From NCBI RefSeq assembly GCF_002754375.1, contig NZ_PEFF01000001.1, positions 5,101,501 through 5,165,500 on the forward strand: a stretch of DNA of 64,000 nt. The letters run 5' to 3'. The position numbers were made by a program, and so were the translations under genes. This document shows, in pieces, positions 41,594 to 52,381 of this stretch. The notes under the pieces are model-generated. The model saw nothing but the letters and a program-made list of their open reading frames with translations, searched no databases and had not been told where the DNA came from. How positions within the stretch are numbered: the stretch's first letter is position 1; every line of letters starts with the position of its first letter. The stretch is from Variovorax sp. 54 (GTDB lineage Bacteria > Pseudomonadota > Gammaproteobacteria > Burkholderiales > Burkholderiaceae_C).

Positions 41594-42535
41594 TCAGTAG
41601 CGGATGCGCGGATCGAGCAGCAGGTAGCTCAGGTCCACCAGCAGGTTGACCACCACGTAGACGAGCGAGAAGAAGAGGGTGATGCCCTGGATCAGCGGGT
41701 AGTCGCGCGAGAGCACGGCGTCCACCGTGAGCTGGCCGAGGCCGGGGATCGCGTAGATCGTTTCGGTGACCACCACCCCGCCGATCAGGCCCGCCACGCT
41801 CAGGCCGATGACGGTGGCGATCGGCACGGCCGCGTTGGCCAGCGCGTGGCGCAGCAGCATGCGCCACTCCGAGATGCCCTTGGCGCGCGCGGTGCGCACG
41901 TAGTCTTCGGTGAGCGCCTCCGACACCGCCGCGCGCGTGACCCGCGCAATGAGTGCCGCGTACATCACGGCCAGCGTGACGCAGGGCAGCGCCAGGTGGC
42001 GCAGCCACGGGCCGACGCCGTCGCCGATGCGCTGGTAGCCCTGCGAGGGCAGCCAGCCGAGCTGCATCGAGAACAGCCAGATCATCACGTAGCCGGCCAC
42101 GAACACCGGCACCGAAAAGCCGAGCACCGACGCGCCCATGATGAAGCGGTCGAGCCGGCCGCCGCGCTGCGACGCCGCGAGCACGCCGAGCGGCACGGCG
42201 ATCAGCACCGTGAGCACCACCGTCACCGCCGCCACCGAGAGCGTGGGCTCCAGGCGCTGGCCGATCAGGTCGGTCACGCGCATCCGGTAGAAGAACGAAT
42301 AGCCGAGGTCGCCGCGCAGCACCTGGCCGAGCCAGTGCACGAACTGCGTCACGATCGATGCGTCCAGGCCCAGCTGCGCGCGGATGCGTGCGATGTCCTG
42401 CGCATTGGCCGCATCGCCCGCGATGGCCGCCGCCGGATCGCCGGGCGTCATGCGCAGCAGCAGGAAGACGATGACGGCCACGATCAGGAGCACGGGCGCG
42501 GTGGCCAGTCCGCGGCGCAACAGGAAGTGGAGCAT
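41594..42535 (-). CDS. Peptide-type ABC transporter permease (DppB-like)
   Basis: 313 aa. Starts MLHFLLRRGLATAPVLLIVA, with the typical LLLRMTPGDPAAAIAG, EAA motif around EDYVRTARAKGISEWRMLLR and C-terminal LVDLSYLLLDPRIRY. Six transmembrane helices expected; pairs with the DppC-like permease. Lies 131 bp after the binding-protein gene on the same strand. Confidence 0.92.
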   Translation of the reverse strand: MLHFLLRRGLATAPVLLIVAVIVFLLLRMTPGDPAAAIAGDAANAQDIARIRAQLGLDASIVTQFVHWLGQVLRGDLGYSFFYRMRVTDLIGQRLEPTLSVAAVTVVLTVLIAVPLGVLAASQRGGRLDRFIMGASVLGFSVPVFVAGYVMIWLFSMQLGWLPSQGYQRIGDGVGPWLRHLALPCVTLAVMYAALIARVTRAAVSEALTEDYVRTARAKGISEWRMLLRHALANAAVPIATVIGLSVAGLIGGVVVTETIYAIPGLGQLTVDAVLSRDYPLIQGITLFFSLVYVVVNLLVDLSYLLLDPRIRY

Positions 42536-42666
42536 GTGAATCAGGTCCGTGACGAAGGGCCGGGCGTCCGGCGCGGGCAAAGGAAGTCCCGCCCGGCTGC
42601 CGCGCAAGGCGCAGCCGGTCAGGGGTGTCGATCAGAAAGGGGAGCGAGGCGGTAGCGCCCGCCTGT

Positions 42667-44259
42667 TTACGGCGCCGTCTTCTTGCGCACGTTCCAGTAC
42701 AGCACCGCCGGTGAGGGCAGCAGGCCGGTGATCGTGCCGCGGCGCACGGCCGTGGGCGCCTTGCCTTCGCCGAGCGGCGCGAGCACGCCGTGCTCGAGCA
42801 CGACCTGCTGGATCTGCGTGGCAATTTCCTTGCGCTGCGCGAGGTCGGCGGTGGCGATGAACTTCGTCTTCAGTGCCTCGAGCTCGGGCACGACGGGCCA
42901 GCCGAAGTAGCCCTGGTCGCCGTTGCCGGTCAACGGGCTGTAGCTGATGGGGCTGCTTGCGTCCACGCCACCCCAGAAGGTGATGAAGGCGTTCCAGCCG
43001 CCGTTCTCGGGCAGGTCTTTCTTGGCGCGACGGGTCACGAGCGTGGCCCAGTCGGTGGTCTGCACGTCGACGTTGAAGCCCACCTGCTTGAGCAGCTGAC
43101 CGTACACCGCGGGCAGCTTGTTCAGCGCGGGCGCATCGCCCGGCAGCATGAGCACCACGGGCTTGCCGTCGTAGCCCGATTCCTTGAGCAGCTTGCGCGC
43201 CTCTTCGAACTGCGGCTTGCCGGTGTAGAAGCCGGTCTTGTCGCTCGCGTAGAGCGAGCCGCACAGGTAGATCGAGGCGCAGGGCTTGTAGAAATCGCGG
43301 AAGGTGACCTGCGCGCGCAGCATCGCTTCCTGGTTGATGGCCAGCATCGCGGCCTTCAGCGCCTTCGGGTTGTTGAAGGGCGGCACCTTGTGGTTGTAGA
43401 GCACGGTGAAGGGGCCCGCCGGCATCACGTCGACCAGCTCGATCTTGTCGTTGGTGCGCATGCCCGTGTAGCCGGACGAGGGCACGGTCTCGAGCATGTC
43501 GACCTCGCCGTTGAGCAGCGCATTGGTCTGCGTCTGCGGGTCGCGCAGCATCACCCATTCGACGCGGTCCACGTACACCACCTTGCCGCCGGCCAGGCCC
43601 GAAGCGGGTTCCTTGCGCGGCACGTAGGCGGTGTTCTTGCGGTAGATGACGCGGTCGCCCGGGCGAAAGTCTTCCTTGGCGAGCGTGAAGGGGCCGGAAC
43701 CCACCATCTCGTCGATCTGCTTGTCGGCGGGCGTGTCGGCCACGCGCTTGGGCATGATGAAAGGCACCAGCGGGTTGGGCTTGCCGAGCGCGTCGAGCAC
43801 CACGCCGAAGGGCTGCTTGAACGTCATGCGAAAGCCGTTCGGGCCGTCGGCGGCAATGCTGTCCATCGCCTCGTACATCTTCTGGCCCAGCGTGTCGCGC
43901 TTGGCCCAGCGCGCCAGCGAGGCGATCACGTCCTGCGAGGTGACCGGTGCGCCGTCATGGAACTTCAGGCCCGGGCGCAGCGTGAAAGTCCAGACCTTGT
44001 TGTCGGGGCTCGCGCTGTACTTGTCGACCATCTGCGGCTTGATGACGCCCTTCTCGTCCATCGCGAAGAGGGTGTCGTAAATCATCAGACCGTGGTTGCG
44101 CGTGATGTTGGCGGTGGTCCAGATCGGATCGACGATCTTCAAATCCGACGAGGGCACGGTGCGAAGCACGGTCTGGGCGGACGCGGTGGCGGCAAAGCAT
44201 AAAGCGAGCGCCGACAGAGAAGCCGCCGCGACGCGGCGCGGTGAAAGGTGGATTGCCAT
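42667..44259 (-). CDS. Peptide-type ABC substrate-binding protein (family 5)
   Basis: 530 aa periplasmic protein. Signal peptide about 1-28 (AAASLSALALCFAATASAQ), then the SBP_bac_5 pattern: LKIVDPIWTTANITRNHGLM, WTFTLRPGLKFHDGAPVTSQ, GSGPFTL. Closest in style to dipeptide/oligopeptide or glutathione binders; actual ligand unknown. It starts 6 bp after the MarR stop, so the regulator and the transporter share a transcript. The protein at 50755-52335 is a clear paralogue with the same start pattern. Confidence 0.9.
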   Translation of the reverse strand: MAIHLSPRRVAAASLSALALCFAATASAQTVLRTVPSSDLKIVDPIWTTANITRNHGLMIYDTLFAMDEKGVIKPQMVDKYSASPDNKVWTFTLRPGLKFHDGAPVTSQDVIASLARWAKRDTLGQKMYEAMDSIAADGPNGFRMTFKQPFGVVLDALGKPNPLVPFIMPKRVADTPADKQIDEMVGSGPFTLAKEDFRPGDRVIYRKNTAYVPRKEPASGLAGGKVVYVDRVEWVMLRDPQTQTNALLNGEVDMLETVPSSGYTGMRTNDKIELVDVMPAGPFTVLYNHKVPPFNNPKALKAAMLAINQEAMLRAQVTFRDFYKPCASIYLCGSLYASDKTGFYTGKPQFEEARKLLKESGYDGKPVVLMLPGDAPALNKLPAVYGQLLKQVGFNVDVQTTDWATLVTRRAKKDLPENGGWNAFITFWGGVDASSPISYSPLTGNGDQGYFGWPVVPELEALKTKFIATADLAQRKEIATQIQQVVLEHGVLAPLGEGKAPTAVRRGTITGLLPSPAVLYWNVRKKTAP

Positions 44260-44265
44260 GGAGCC

Positions 44266-44805
44266 TTACTTCTTTCGGGAGGGAGCGGAAGACGAGGGGG
44301 AGGAGGACGGGGGCGGTTCCTTGCTTTCGCGCAGCTGCACCAGCAGGAATTCGAAGATGTCGCGCGAGCCTGCTTCCGCGTCGATGACCTTGTGCAGGAT
44401 GCGGCGCAGGCTCTCGATCTCGGCGACGCTCAGGCAGTCGAGAAAGCGTGCTTCCATCTCGTGCCCGATGGGCTCGGCGCGCTGCACCATGTCGACGCCG
44501 GCGGGGCTCAGGCACAGACAGATCTGCCGCGCGTCCTCGGTGCCGATCTGGCGCTCGACCAGCTCGCGCTGCACCAGCGAACTGACCTGTTTGGAGACCA
44601 GCGTCTTCTCGATGCCGCAGGTCTGCACCAGCTGGCCCATGGTGATCCCGGGCGCGCCGCCGATCATCCGCAGCAGCCGGATGTCGCGGATCGACAGGCC
44701 GAGCTCGATCTCGTAGACGCGCGAGCCGCGGTCGCGCGTGCGCTGCGAGGCCAGGTCGAGCAGGACGTTGAGGTAGTCGGTCTTCAGGCGAAGCGGGGCG
44801 TGCAT
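44266..44805 (-). CDS. MarR-family transcriptional regulator
   Basis: 179 aa from ATG 44805, or 192 aa from a TTG at 44844; an in-frame stop lies just above the TTG and neither start has a clear Shine-Dalgarno. Winged-helix core: LLRMIGGAPGITMGQLVQTC ... IEKTLVSKQVSSLVQRELVE ... CLSPAGVDMV. The C-terminal tail is Ser/Pro-rich. It is the first gene of the ABC-amidase operon. A perfect palindrome (44828-44848) lies just upstream of ATG 44805, so it likely represses itself and the transporter until a ligand binds. Confidence 0.88.
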   Translation of the reverse strand: MHAPLRLKTDYLNVLLDLASQRTRDRGSRVYEIELGLSIRDIRLLRMIGGAPGITMGQLVQTCGIEKTLVSKQVSSLVQRELVERQIGTEDARQICLCLSPAGVDMVQRAEPIGHEMEARFLDCLSVAEIESLRRILHKVIDAEAGSRDIFEFLLVQLRESKEPPPSSSPSSSAPSRKK

Positions 44806-44827
44806 GTCGGGTTGGTAGAAGTCTTCA

Positions 44828-44848
44828 ATAGTTGAAATGTTCAACTAT
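44828..44848. promoter_or_regulatory. Palindromic operator of the MarR-led operon
   Basis: ATAGTTGAA and TTCAACTAT are perfect 9-bp arms around ATG (3-nt spacer). Size and symmetry suit a MarR dimer, and the position, 23-43 bp before the preferred marR start, fits autoregulation. Confidence 0.75.
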
Positions 44849-44923
44849 ATGAACGACCTACGCAAGCTCCGGGCCAGATGTCGAGGGAAATCCCCTAGGA
44901 GCGCGCCGCTACAGGGTCAGAGG

Positions 44924-44960
44924 GGAAAAGAGAAAGAAAAACCGGGCCCGCGAGGCCCGG
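44924..44960 (-). terminator. Strong intrinsic terminator after the D-aminoacylase gene
   Basis: On the minus strand CCGGGCC-TCGCG-GGCCCGG is followed by TTTTTCTTTCTCTTTT. It ends transcription coming from the N-acyl-D-amino-acid deacylase gene and separates the two ABC operons. Confidence 0.92.
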
Positions 44961-45039
44961 CGTGTTCACCGATCCGGTGCTGCGCGTGCACCAGGATGCG
45001 AAGGCGGGCGCCATGCAGGCGCCGCCGGGGTGCGAGCTG

Positions 45040-46494
45040 TCAGGCCGCCTCCTGGCGCACGATCACCTGGCCGTTGCGCGCGCCGCTGTGCACGCCGTGG
45101 CGCCAGGTGACGGCGCCGTTCACGATCACTGCATCGATGCCTTCGGCAGGCTCGGTCGGCGTTTCGTAGTTCGCGGTGTCGCGCACCGTCGCGGCATTGA
45201 AGACCACCACGTCGGCGTGATGGCCGACCTTGAGCGCGCCGCGTTCGTGCAGGCCGAAGTTGCGCGCCGTGAGCCCCGTCATCTTCCACACGGCCGTCTC
45301 CAGCGGGAACAGCCCCACGTCGCGGCTGTAGTGCCCCAGCACGCGCGGGAAGGTGCCCCACAGGCGCGGATGCGGCTTGTCGCCCAGCGGGATGCCGTCG
45401 GAGCCGATCATGGTCTCGTCGAAGGCGAGCACGCGCTGCACGTCGTCTTCGTCCATCATGAAATAGATGGCGCTGCCGGGCGACAGGCGCAGCGCGGCCT
45501 CTTCGCCCGACACGCCCCATTCGGCCGCAATGTCCTTCAGGTCGCGGCCCGCGCATTCGGGGTGCGGCACGCTCGAAGCGATGAGCACGCGGCCGTCCAT
45601 CATCCCGCGGTCGGTGCGGATCATGGTGGAGCCTGCGGTGTATGGGTAGCAGTCGAGCCCGATGCACTGGTGCTTCATCGCTTCCTGGATGAAGGGCAGC
45701 GTCACCTTGGTCTTGCCGAAGTTCTGCGTGTTCTGCACCTTGTGGTGCGACACCACCACCGGAATGTCGAGCGCGCGGCCGATGTGGAAGGTTTCTTCGA
45801 GCGACGCCATGACGTGGTCGCTCTCGTCGCGCATGTGCGTCACGTACAGCGCCTTGCGCGCCGTGAGCGGGCGGCCGACCTCGATGATCTCTTCGGTCGT
45901 CGCCTTCACGGCCGGCGGGTAGAAGGTGCCGGTCGACAGGCCGATGGCGCCGGCCTGCATCGCCTCTTCGACCAGCGCCTGCATGGCGGCGATCTCCTGC
46001 GCGGTGGCGGGCCGGTCGAGGTCGGACATGGTCACGGCACGCAGCGTCGAGTGGCCGACCATCGCCGCCACGTTCACCGACGAGGGCGTGGCGCGCAGTG
46101 CGTCGAGGTAGGCCGCGAAGGTCGTGAAGCGGTCTTCGGCCGGCGTTTCGAGCAGGCTCAGCGGCATCGGCAGGTCCATGTCGGCGCGCAGCGGTGCGGC
46201 GCTGATGCCGCAGTTGCCCGCCACCACCGTGGTCACGCCCTGCGACACCTTGAACGGCATCTGCGCCTGCGACAGCACGGCCTGGTCGTCGTGCGTGTGC
46301 GAGTCGATGAAGCCGGGTGCGACGATGCGGCCCGTGGCGTCGAGCGTCTGGTCGGCGGTGTGGCCTGCGAGGTTGCCGATGGCGGCGATGCGGCCGTTGA
46401 GGATGCCTACGTCGGCGTCGAAGCGCGGGGCCTTGGTGCCGTCGATCACGGTGCCGCCTTGGATCAGCAGGTCGTAGTGGGTGGGTTGTTTCAT
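45040..46494 (-). CDS. N-acyl-D-amino-acid deacylase
   Basis: 484 aa amidohydrolase. Zn site HTH (H66, H68 in FIDSHTHDD), the characteristic metal-binding Cys95 in VVAGNCGIS, catalytic HHKVQN, and GSDGIPLGDKPHPRLWGTFP with the catalytic Asp. Removes acyl groups from N-acyl-D-amino acids (D-aminoacylase). Last gene of the XRE-cupin-linked ABC operon, followed by a strong terminator. Its product, a free D-amino acid, is a substrate for the FAD oxidoreductase encoded by the first gene of the same cluster. Confidence 0.92.
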   Translation of the reverse strand: MKQPTHYDLLIQGGTVIDGTKAPRFDADVGILNGRIAAIGNLAGHTADQTLDATGRIVAPGFIDSHTHDDQAVLSQAQMPFKVSQGVTTVVAGNCGISAAPLRADMDLPMPLSLLETPAEDRFTTFAAYLDALRATPSSVNVAAMVGHSTLRAVTMSDLDRPATAQEIAAMQALVEEAMQAGAIGLSTGTFYPPAVKATTEEIIEVGRPLTARKALYVTHMRDESDHVMASLEETFHIGRALDIPVVVSHHKVQNTQNFGKTKVTLPFIQEAMKHQCIGLDCYPYTAGSTMIRTDRGMMDGRVLIASSVPHPECAGRDLKDIAAEWGVSGEEAALRLSPGSAIYFMMDEDDVQRVLAFDETMIGSDGIPLGDKPHPRLWGTFPRVLGHYSRDVGLFPLETAVWKMTGLTARNFGLHERGALKVGHHADVVVFNAATVRDTANYETPTEPAEGIDAVIVNGAVTWRHGVHSGARNGQVIVRQEAA

Positions 46495-46525
46495 CTTCGT
46501 CCTTTCATGTGTTCGAGAGCGTGTT

Positions 46526-46780
46526 GTTCAGGGCGTGTGCACAGGACACCGGGCACTCCCCTCCGCGAATGTCCCCCGCTTCGCTCCTCCTTGATTTCGC
46601 TGCGGGGAGCACCCAGTGCCCTGCGCACCTGGGCACGTTGTGGGTTCGCGGCCGATCAACGGGTGCTCTGAAAACGCTCGCGCTGGCGGTGTGCTCTGCG
46701 CAGCGAAATCAAGGAGGAGGCCGCAGGCCGGGGGACATTCGCGGAGCAGAGCACACCGTCGGCGTGAGCGCGCCCTGAAC
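46526..46780. repeat. Large interrupted inverted repeat
   Basis: Outer arms GTTCAGGGCG (46526-46535) and CGCCCTGAAC (46771-46780) are exact complements. Inner arms (46561-46612 and 46691-46746) share CTCCGCGAATGTCCCCC and CTCCTCCTTGATTTCGCTGC with small gaps. The whole 255-bp unit fills the gap between the dppF-type gene and the deacylase gene. It is probably a dispersed intergenic repeat unit of the Comamonadaceae; in RNA it would fold into a very long hairpin. No gene is present in 46495-46799. Confidence 0.75.
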
Positions 46781-46799
46781 AGCCGCGCCCACCCGTTCA

Positions 46800-47800
46800 T
46801 CAGCGAAAGTGGCAAGCCACCCAATGCCCACCCTTGGAAGACGAGGGCCGCTCCGTCAGCTCGGGCGTCTTCTCCTTGCACACGGCCTGCGCCATCGGGC
46901 AGCGCGTGTGGAAGCGGCAGCCCGAGGGCGGGTTGGCCGGGCTCGGCGGGTCGCCCTGCAGCAGCAGGCGGCGCGCGGGCGTGCGCGGGTTGGGCACGGG
47001 CACGGCCGACAGCAGGATCTCGGTGTATGGATGGCGCGGCGCCGAGAACAGCGTGTCGCGGTCGGCGATCTCCACGATGTGCCCGAGGTACATCACGGCC
47101 ACGCGGTGGCTGATGTGGCGCACCACGGCGAGGTCGTGCGCCACGAACAGGTAGGCGATGCCGAACTCGGCCTGCAGGTCCATCAGCAGGTTGACCACCT
47201 GCGCCTGCACCGACACGTCGAGCGCCGACACGGGCTCGTCGCAGACGATGAGCTTGGGGTTCAGTGCCAGCGCGCGCGCAATGCCCAGGCGCTGCCGCTG
47301 GCCGCCCGAGAACTCGTGCGGAAACTTCTTCGCCGCCTCGGGCCGCAGGCCCACACGCGAGAACAGCCACTGCACGCGCTCGCGCCGTTCGGCCAGCGAC
47401 ACGTCGCCGAAGTTGCGCAGCGGCTCGGCCACGATGTCGCCGGCCGTGAGGCGCGGGTTCAGCGAGGCGTACGGGTCCTGGAAGATGATCTGCAGGTCGC
47501 GCCGGCGCTGGCGCATCGCGTTCGCGGACAGGGTCAGCAGCTCTTCGCCGTTCAGCCGCACCGAACCCGAGGTGGGCTCGACCAGCCGCATCACCGACTT
47601 GGCGGTGGTGGTCTTGCCGCAGCCCGATTCGCCGACCAGCGACAGCGTCTCGCCGTGCCCGACGTTGAACGACACGCCGTCGACCGCCTGGATCGCGGGC
47701 TTGGTCGGGCGCAGCCAGCGGCGCGGCGAGATGTAGTGCTTGCGCAGCTCGCGCACCTGCAGGAGCGGCGCGTTGGGGGATGTTGTCGTTGTTGTCGTCG

Positions 47801-47804
<4 letters not shown>
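46800..47804 (-). CDS. Peptide-type ABC transporter ATP-binding protein (DppF-like)
   Basis: 334 aa. Walker [39 protein letters not shown], and the C-terminal oligopeptide-transporter extension with the cysteine cluster ([15 protein letters not shown]) that binds an iron-sulfur centre in DppF/OppF. The ATG overlaps the stop of the DppD-like gene (ATGA, 47801-47804). Five codons of Thr repeat at the start are a low-complexity stretch. Confidence 0.92.
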
Positions 47805-48835
<1,031 letters not shown>

Positions 48836-48851
48836 GGGGCGTTCCTCTTCA

Positions 48852-49778
48852 TCACAGCTGCCGCGCCAGGCGCGGGTCGAGCGCATCGCGCAGGCCGTCG
48901 CCGAGCAGGTTGATCGCCAGCACCGTCGCCGCCAGCAGCAGGCCCGGGTACAGGATGATGTGGAACGCGACGGTCACGAAGTTGCGGCCCTCGGCCATCA
49001 TGTTGCCCCAGCTCGGCGTCTGCGAGGGCACGCCCACGCCGAGGAAAGACAGCGCGGCCTCGGTGAGCACGGCGGCGGCGGCCACGAAGGTGGCCTGCAC
49101 GATCAGCGGCGCCACGATGTTCGGCAGCACGTGCCGCACAAGGATCACCGGCAGCCGCGTGCCGACCGCATGCGCGGCCTCCACGAACAGCTGCTCGCGC
49201 AAGGTGAGCGCCAGCGAGCGCACCAGCCGCACCACGCGTGGAATCTCGGGCACCGTGATGGCGATGATCACGGTGGTGAGGCTGGCGCGCGTCACGGCCA
49301 TCAGCGCAATCGCCAGCAGGATGCCGGGGATGGCCATGAGCCCGTCCATCACCCGCATGATCGGGCCGTCGGCCCAGCGCACGAAGCCCGACACCAGGCC
49401 CAGCACGATGCCGAAGAAGGTGGCGAGCACGGCCACCGAGGCGCCGACGATCATCGACACGCGCCCGCCCCACACGGCGCGGCTGAACACGTCGCGGCCC
49501 AGTGCGTCGGTGCCGAACCAGTGCTCGGCCGAGGCCGTCTGCATGCGTGCCAGCGGGTCGATGTCCTGCGGGTCGTGGGTGGCGATCCAGGGGGCGGCGA
49601 TGGACAGTGCGGCCACCACGATGAGCAGCAGCGCGCCGATGATCAGCGTCGGGTGCTTGCGCACCCAGCGCCAGCGCGGCGGTACGAAAGGAGGGTCTTC
49701 GGCAAGGGCCGAGGTGGCGGCAACGGCGGCGCTGGGCACCGGCGCATCGACCTCGCGCAAGGGCAGGGCAGTGGACAT
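48852..49778 (-). CDS. Peptide-type ABC transporter permease (DppC-like)
   Basis: 308 aa. [20 protein letters not shown] landmark, six transmembrane helices, EAA loop [20 protein letters not shown], and [13 protein letters not shown] end. Paralogue of the permease at 40611-41561. Gap of 16 bp to the DppD-like gene. Confidence 0.92.
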   Translation of the reverse strand: MSTALPLREVDAPVPSAAVAATSALAEDPPFVPPRWRWVRKHPTLIIGALLLIVVAALSIAAPWIATHDPQDIDPLARMQTASAEHWFGTDALGRDVFSRAVWGGRVSMIVGASVAVLATFFGIVLGLVSGFVRWADGPIMRVMDGLMAIPGILLAIALMAVTRASLTTVIIAITVPEIPRVVRLVRSLALTLREQLFVEAAHAVGTRLPVILVRHVLPNIVAPLIVQATFVAAAAVLTEAALSFLGVGVPSQTPSWGNMMAEGRNFVTVAFHIILYPGLLLAATVLAINLLGDGLRDALDPRLARQL

Positions 49779-49803
49779 GGCGTCGTGGGGCTCGTTCTTT
49801 GTT

Positions 49804-50739
49804 CTAGTACTGGATGCGCGGGTCGAACAGGCGGTAGCTCAAATCGATGAGCAGGTTGATCAGCACGTACACGCCTGCCGACAGCAGCAGCACGCTCTGG
49901 ATCACCGGGTAGTCGTGGCGCTGCACCGAATCGATCACGAGCCGGCCCACACCCGGAATGGCGAACACCGTCTCGGTGACCACCACGCCGCCGATGAGCA
50001 GCGCAATGCCCGCGCCGATGGTGGTGGCGATGGGAATGGCCGCATTGCGCAGCGCATGGCCCAGCACCGGCCGCACGCCCAGGCCCTTGGCGCGCGCGGT
50101 TCGGATGTAATCCTCGTGCAGCACCTCGAGCACGGTGGCGCGCGTCATGCGCGTCACCAGCGCGATGTACACCAGCGCCAGGTTCACGCAGGGCAGCACC
50201 AGCGCGCGCAGCCAGGCACCGGGGCCTTCGGAAAAGGGAACGTAGCCCTGCACCGGAAACCACGGCAGCTGCACCGCGAAGGTGTAGACCAGCAGGTAGC
50301 CGATGAGGAACACCGGCACCGAAAAGGCCAGCACCGCGAACAGCATCACGAGGCGGTCGATCCAGGTGCCCGCGCAGTAGGCCGCGAGCGTGCCCAGCGG
50401 CACGGCCGTCACCAGTGTGATGAGCATGGTCAGCGCCGCGATCGACACCGTCGGCTCCAGCCGCTGGCCGAGCAGCTGCGTCACCGGCACCTGCGTGAAG
50501 ATCGAGGTGCCCAGGTCGCCCGTGAAGATCTTGCCGATCCACAGCCCGAACTGCTGCCACAGCGGCAGGTTCAGGCCGAGCGCGGCGCGCAGCTTGTCGA
50601 TGTCCTCGGTGGTGGCGAGGTCGCCCGCGATGAGCGCGGCCGGGTCGCCCGGCGACAGGTGGATCAGCAGGAACACCACCACGGCCACCACCGCCATCAC
50701 CGGCAGCGTGGAAAGAAAGCGTCGAACGATGTAGCCCAT
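49804..50739 (-). CDS. Peptide-type ABC transporter permease (DppB-like)
   Basis: 311 aa. MGYIVRRFLSTLPVMAVVAV start, LIHLSPGDPAALIAGD, EAA motif EDYIRTARAKGLGVRPVLGH, and LIDLSYRLFDPRIQY end. Paralogue of 41594-42535. Lies 15 bp after the binding-protein gene and 25 bp before the DppC-like gene. Confidence 0.92.
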   Translation of the reverse strand: MGYIVRRFLSTLPVMAVVAVVVFLLIHLSPGDPAALIAGDLATTEDIDKLRAALGLNLPLWQQFGLWIGKIFTGDLGTSIFTQVPVTQLLGQRLEPTVSIAALTMLITLVTAVPLGTLAAYCAGTWIDRLVMLFAVLAFSVPVFLIGYLLVYTFAVQLPWFPVQGYVPFSEGPGAWLRALVLPCVNLALVYIALVTRMTRATVLEVLHEDYIRTARAKGLGVRPVLGHALRNAAIPIATTIGAGIALLIGGVVVTETVFAIPGVGRLVIDSVQRHDYPVIQSVLLLSAGVYVLINLLIDLSYRLFDPRIQY

Positions 50740-50754
50740 GGCGGTGCGCGTGGC

Positions 50755-52335
50755 TTACTTGTCGAGCACCCAGACGGTGGGCATGCCGGCCCACATCTTG
50801 TCCAGCCCCTTGAGGCTGGCGCGTGCCGCGAACGCGGCCGAGTACTGGCCTGCGTTGATGTACGGCACGGCCTCGTAGGCGCGGGTCTGGAAGGCGTCGA
50901 GCAATTCCTTGCGCTTGGCCGGCACGGTTTCCTTCAACCAGGCGGTGCGCAGTTCGTCGAGCTTCTTGTCGCAGGGCCAGCCGGGCAGGGTGTTGCCGCA
51001 GGCCGCGCCGAGGTAGGCGTTGCTGATGGGCGAGTTCACGTCGAACTCGCCGGCCACCGTGACGTAGATGTTCCAGCCGCCGGCGTCGGGCGCATCGCGC
51101 TTGGCGCGGCGCGCACCGATCGAGGCCCAGTCCATGGTCTGTGCATCGACGTTCAGGCCGATGCTCTTCATGGTCTGCGCGGCCATCAGCGCCTCGGCGT
51201 TGAGGTAGGGCACGTCGCTCGGCACCATCAGCACCACCTTCTCGCCCTTGTAGCCGGCGTCGGCGAGCATCTTCTTCGCCTTGGCGACGTCGGCCTTGCG
51301 GAAGGGCTCCGCACCGGCCGAGGTCTCGTTGGGGCTGCCGCAGATGAAGTAGGTGGCGCAGTAGGCCATGCGCATGTCCAGCGGGAAGCCCATGGCCGCG
51401 ACGAAGCGTTCCTGGTTCACGGCCTGCAGCAGTGCCTGGCGCACCTTCGGGTTGTCGAAGGGCGGGTGCAGCTGGTTCATCACCAGGAAGCCCTGGTAGG
51501 TGCCGAAGGCGCGAACCTTCACGTTGCTGTCGGTGCGCAGCGGCGCGATGTAGTCGGGCGGCAATTGCTCGATGAAGTCGACCTCGCCGCGCTTGAGCGC
51601 CGACACGGCGCTGTTGGCGTCGGGCAGGTAGAGCCATTCGACGCGGTCGAGCGTGGTCTTCTTGCTGCCGGCCAGGCCGCTCGGCGGCTCGCTGCGCGCC
51701 ACGTAGTTCGGGTTGCGCACGAACACCGTCTTGTTGCCCGGCACCCATTCGTCGCGCTTGAAGATGAAGGGTCCCGAGCCGATGACCTCGGTGAGGGGCG
51801 AGGTGGCCGGCAGCTTGGCGATGCGCTCGGGCAGGATCACCGGCGGAAAGCCCGAGGGCTTGGCCAGCGCGTCGAGCACCATGCCGAAGGGTTCGTTGAG
51901 CGTGAGCGTGAGGGTGCGCGCGTCGGTCGCCTTCCACTCGGCGCCGACGCCCGTCATGGCGCGGCCCAGGCTGTCGCGTGCGGCCCAGCGCTGCAGCGAT
52001 GCCACGGCGTCGGCCGAGGTGACGGCGGCGCCATCGGAGAACTTCAGGCCCGGGCGCAGCGTGAAGCTCCACTGCTTGCCGTCCTTCGAGGTCGTGTACT
52101 TCTCGACCATCTGCGGCTGCGGCTTGCCGGTGGCATCTTGTGCGAACAGCGTGTCGTACACCATGTGGCCGAAGTTGCGCGAGATGTAGGCCGTGGTGAA
52201 GGTCGGGTCAAGAATTTTCAGGTCGGCATGCGCCACCACCTTCAGTGTCTTGGGCGGCGTTGTCTGGGCGAGCGCGGGAAGGCTGGCGGCCGAAAGGGCC
52301 AGGGCAGCGAGGGCGGCAAGCGTTCGTCGTTTCAT
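50755..52335 (-). CDS. Peptide-type ABC substrate-binding protein (family 5)
   Basis: 526 aa. Signal peptide about 1-23 (ALAALALSAASLPALAQ). LKILDPTFTTAYISRNFGHM, WSFTLRPGLKFSDGAAVTSA and GSGPFIFKRDEWVPGN match family 5 binders and parallel the protein at 42667-44259, so the two operons arose by duplication or share ancestry. The ligand is unknown; the flanking MlrC peptidase, deacylase and oxidoreductase suggest unusual or D-amino-acid-containing peptides. Confidence 0.9.
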   Translation of the reverse strand: MKRRTLAALAALALSAASLPALAQTTPPKTLKVVAHADLKILDPTFTTAYISRNFGHMVYDTLFAQDATGKPQPQMVEKYTTSKDGKQWSFTLRPGLKFSDGAAVTSADAVASLQRWAARDSLGRAMTGVGAEWKATDARTLTLTLNEPFGMVLDALAKPSGFPPVILPERIAKLPATSPLTEVIGSGPFIFKRDEWVPGNKTVFVRNPNYVARSEPPSGLAGSKKTTLDRVEWLYLPDANSAVSALKRGEVDFIEQLPPDYIAPLRTDSNVKVRAFGTYQGFLVMNQLHPPFDNPKVRQALLQAVNQERFVAAMGFPLDMRMAYCATYFICGSPNETSAGAEPFRKADVAKAKKMLADAGYKGEKVVLMVPSDVPYLNAEALMAAQTMKSIGLNVDAQTMDWASIGARRAKRDAPDAGGWNIYVTVAGEFDVNSPISNAYLGAACGNTLPGWPCDKKLDELRTAWLKETVPAKRKELLDAFQTRAYEAVPYINAGQYSAAFAARASLKGLDKMWAGMPTVWVLDK

Positions 52336-52381
52336 CGTCGGTTCTCCGGTCGGTGGGGGCGAAAGAAAAAGAAGAGGGCGC

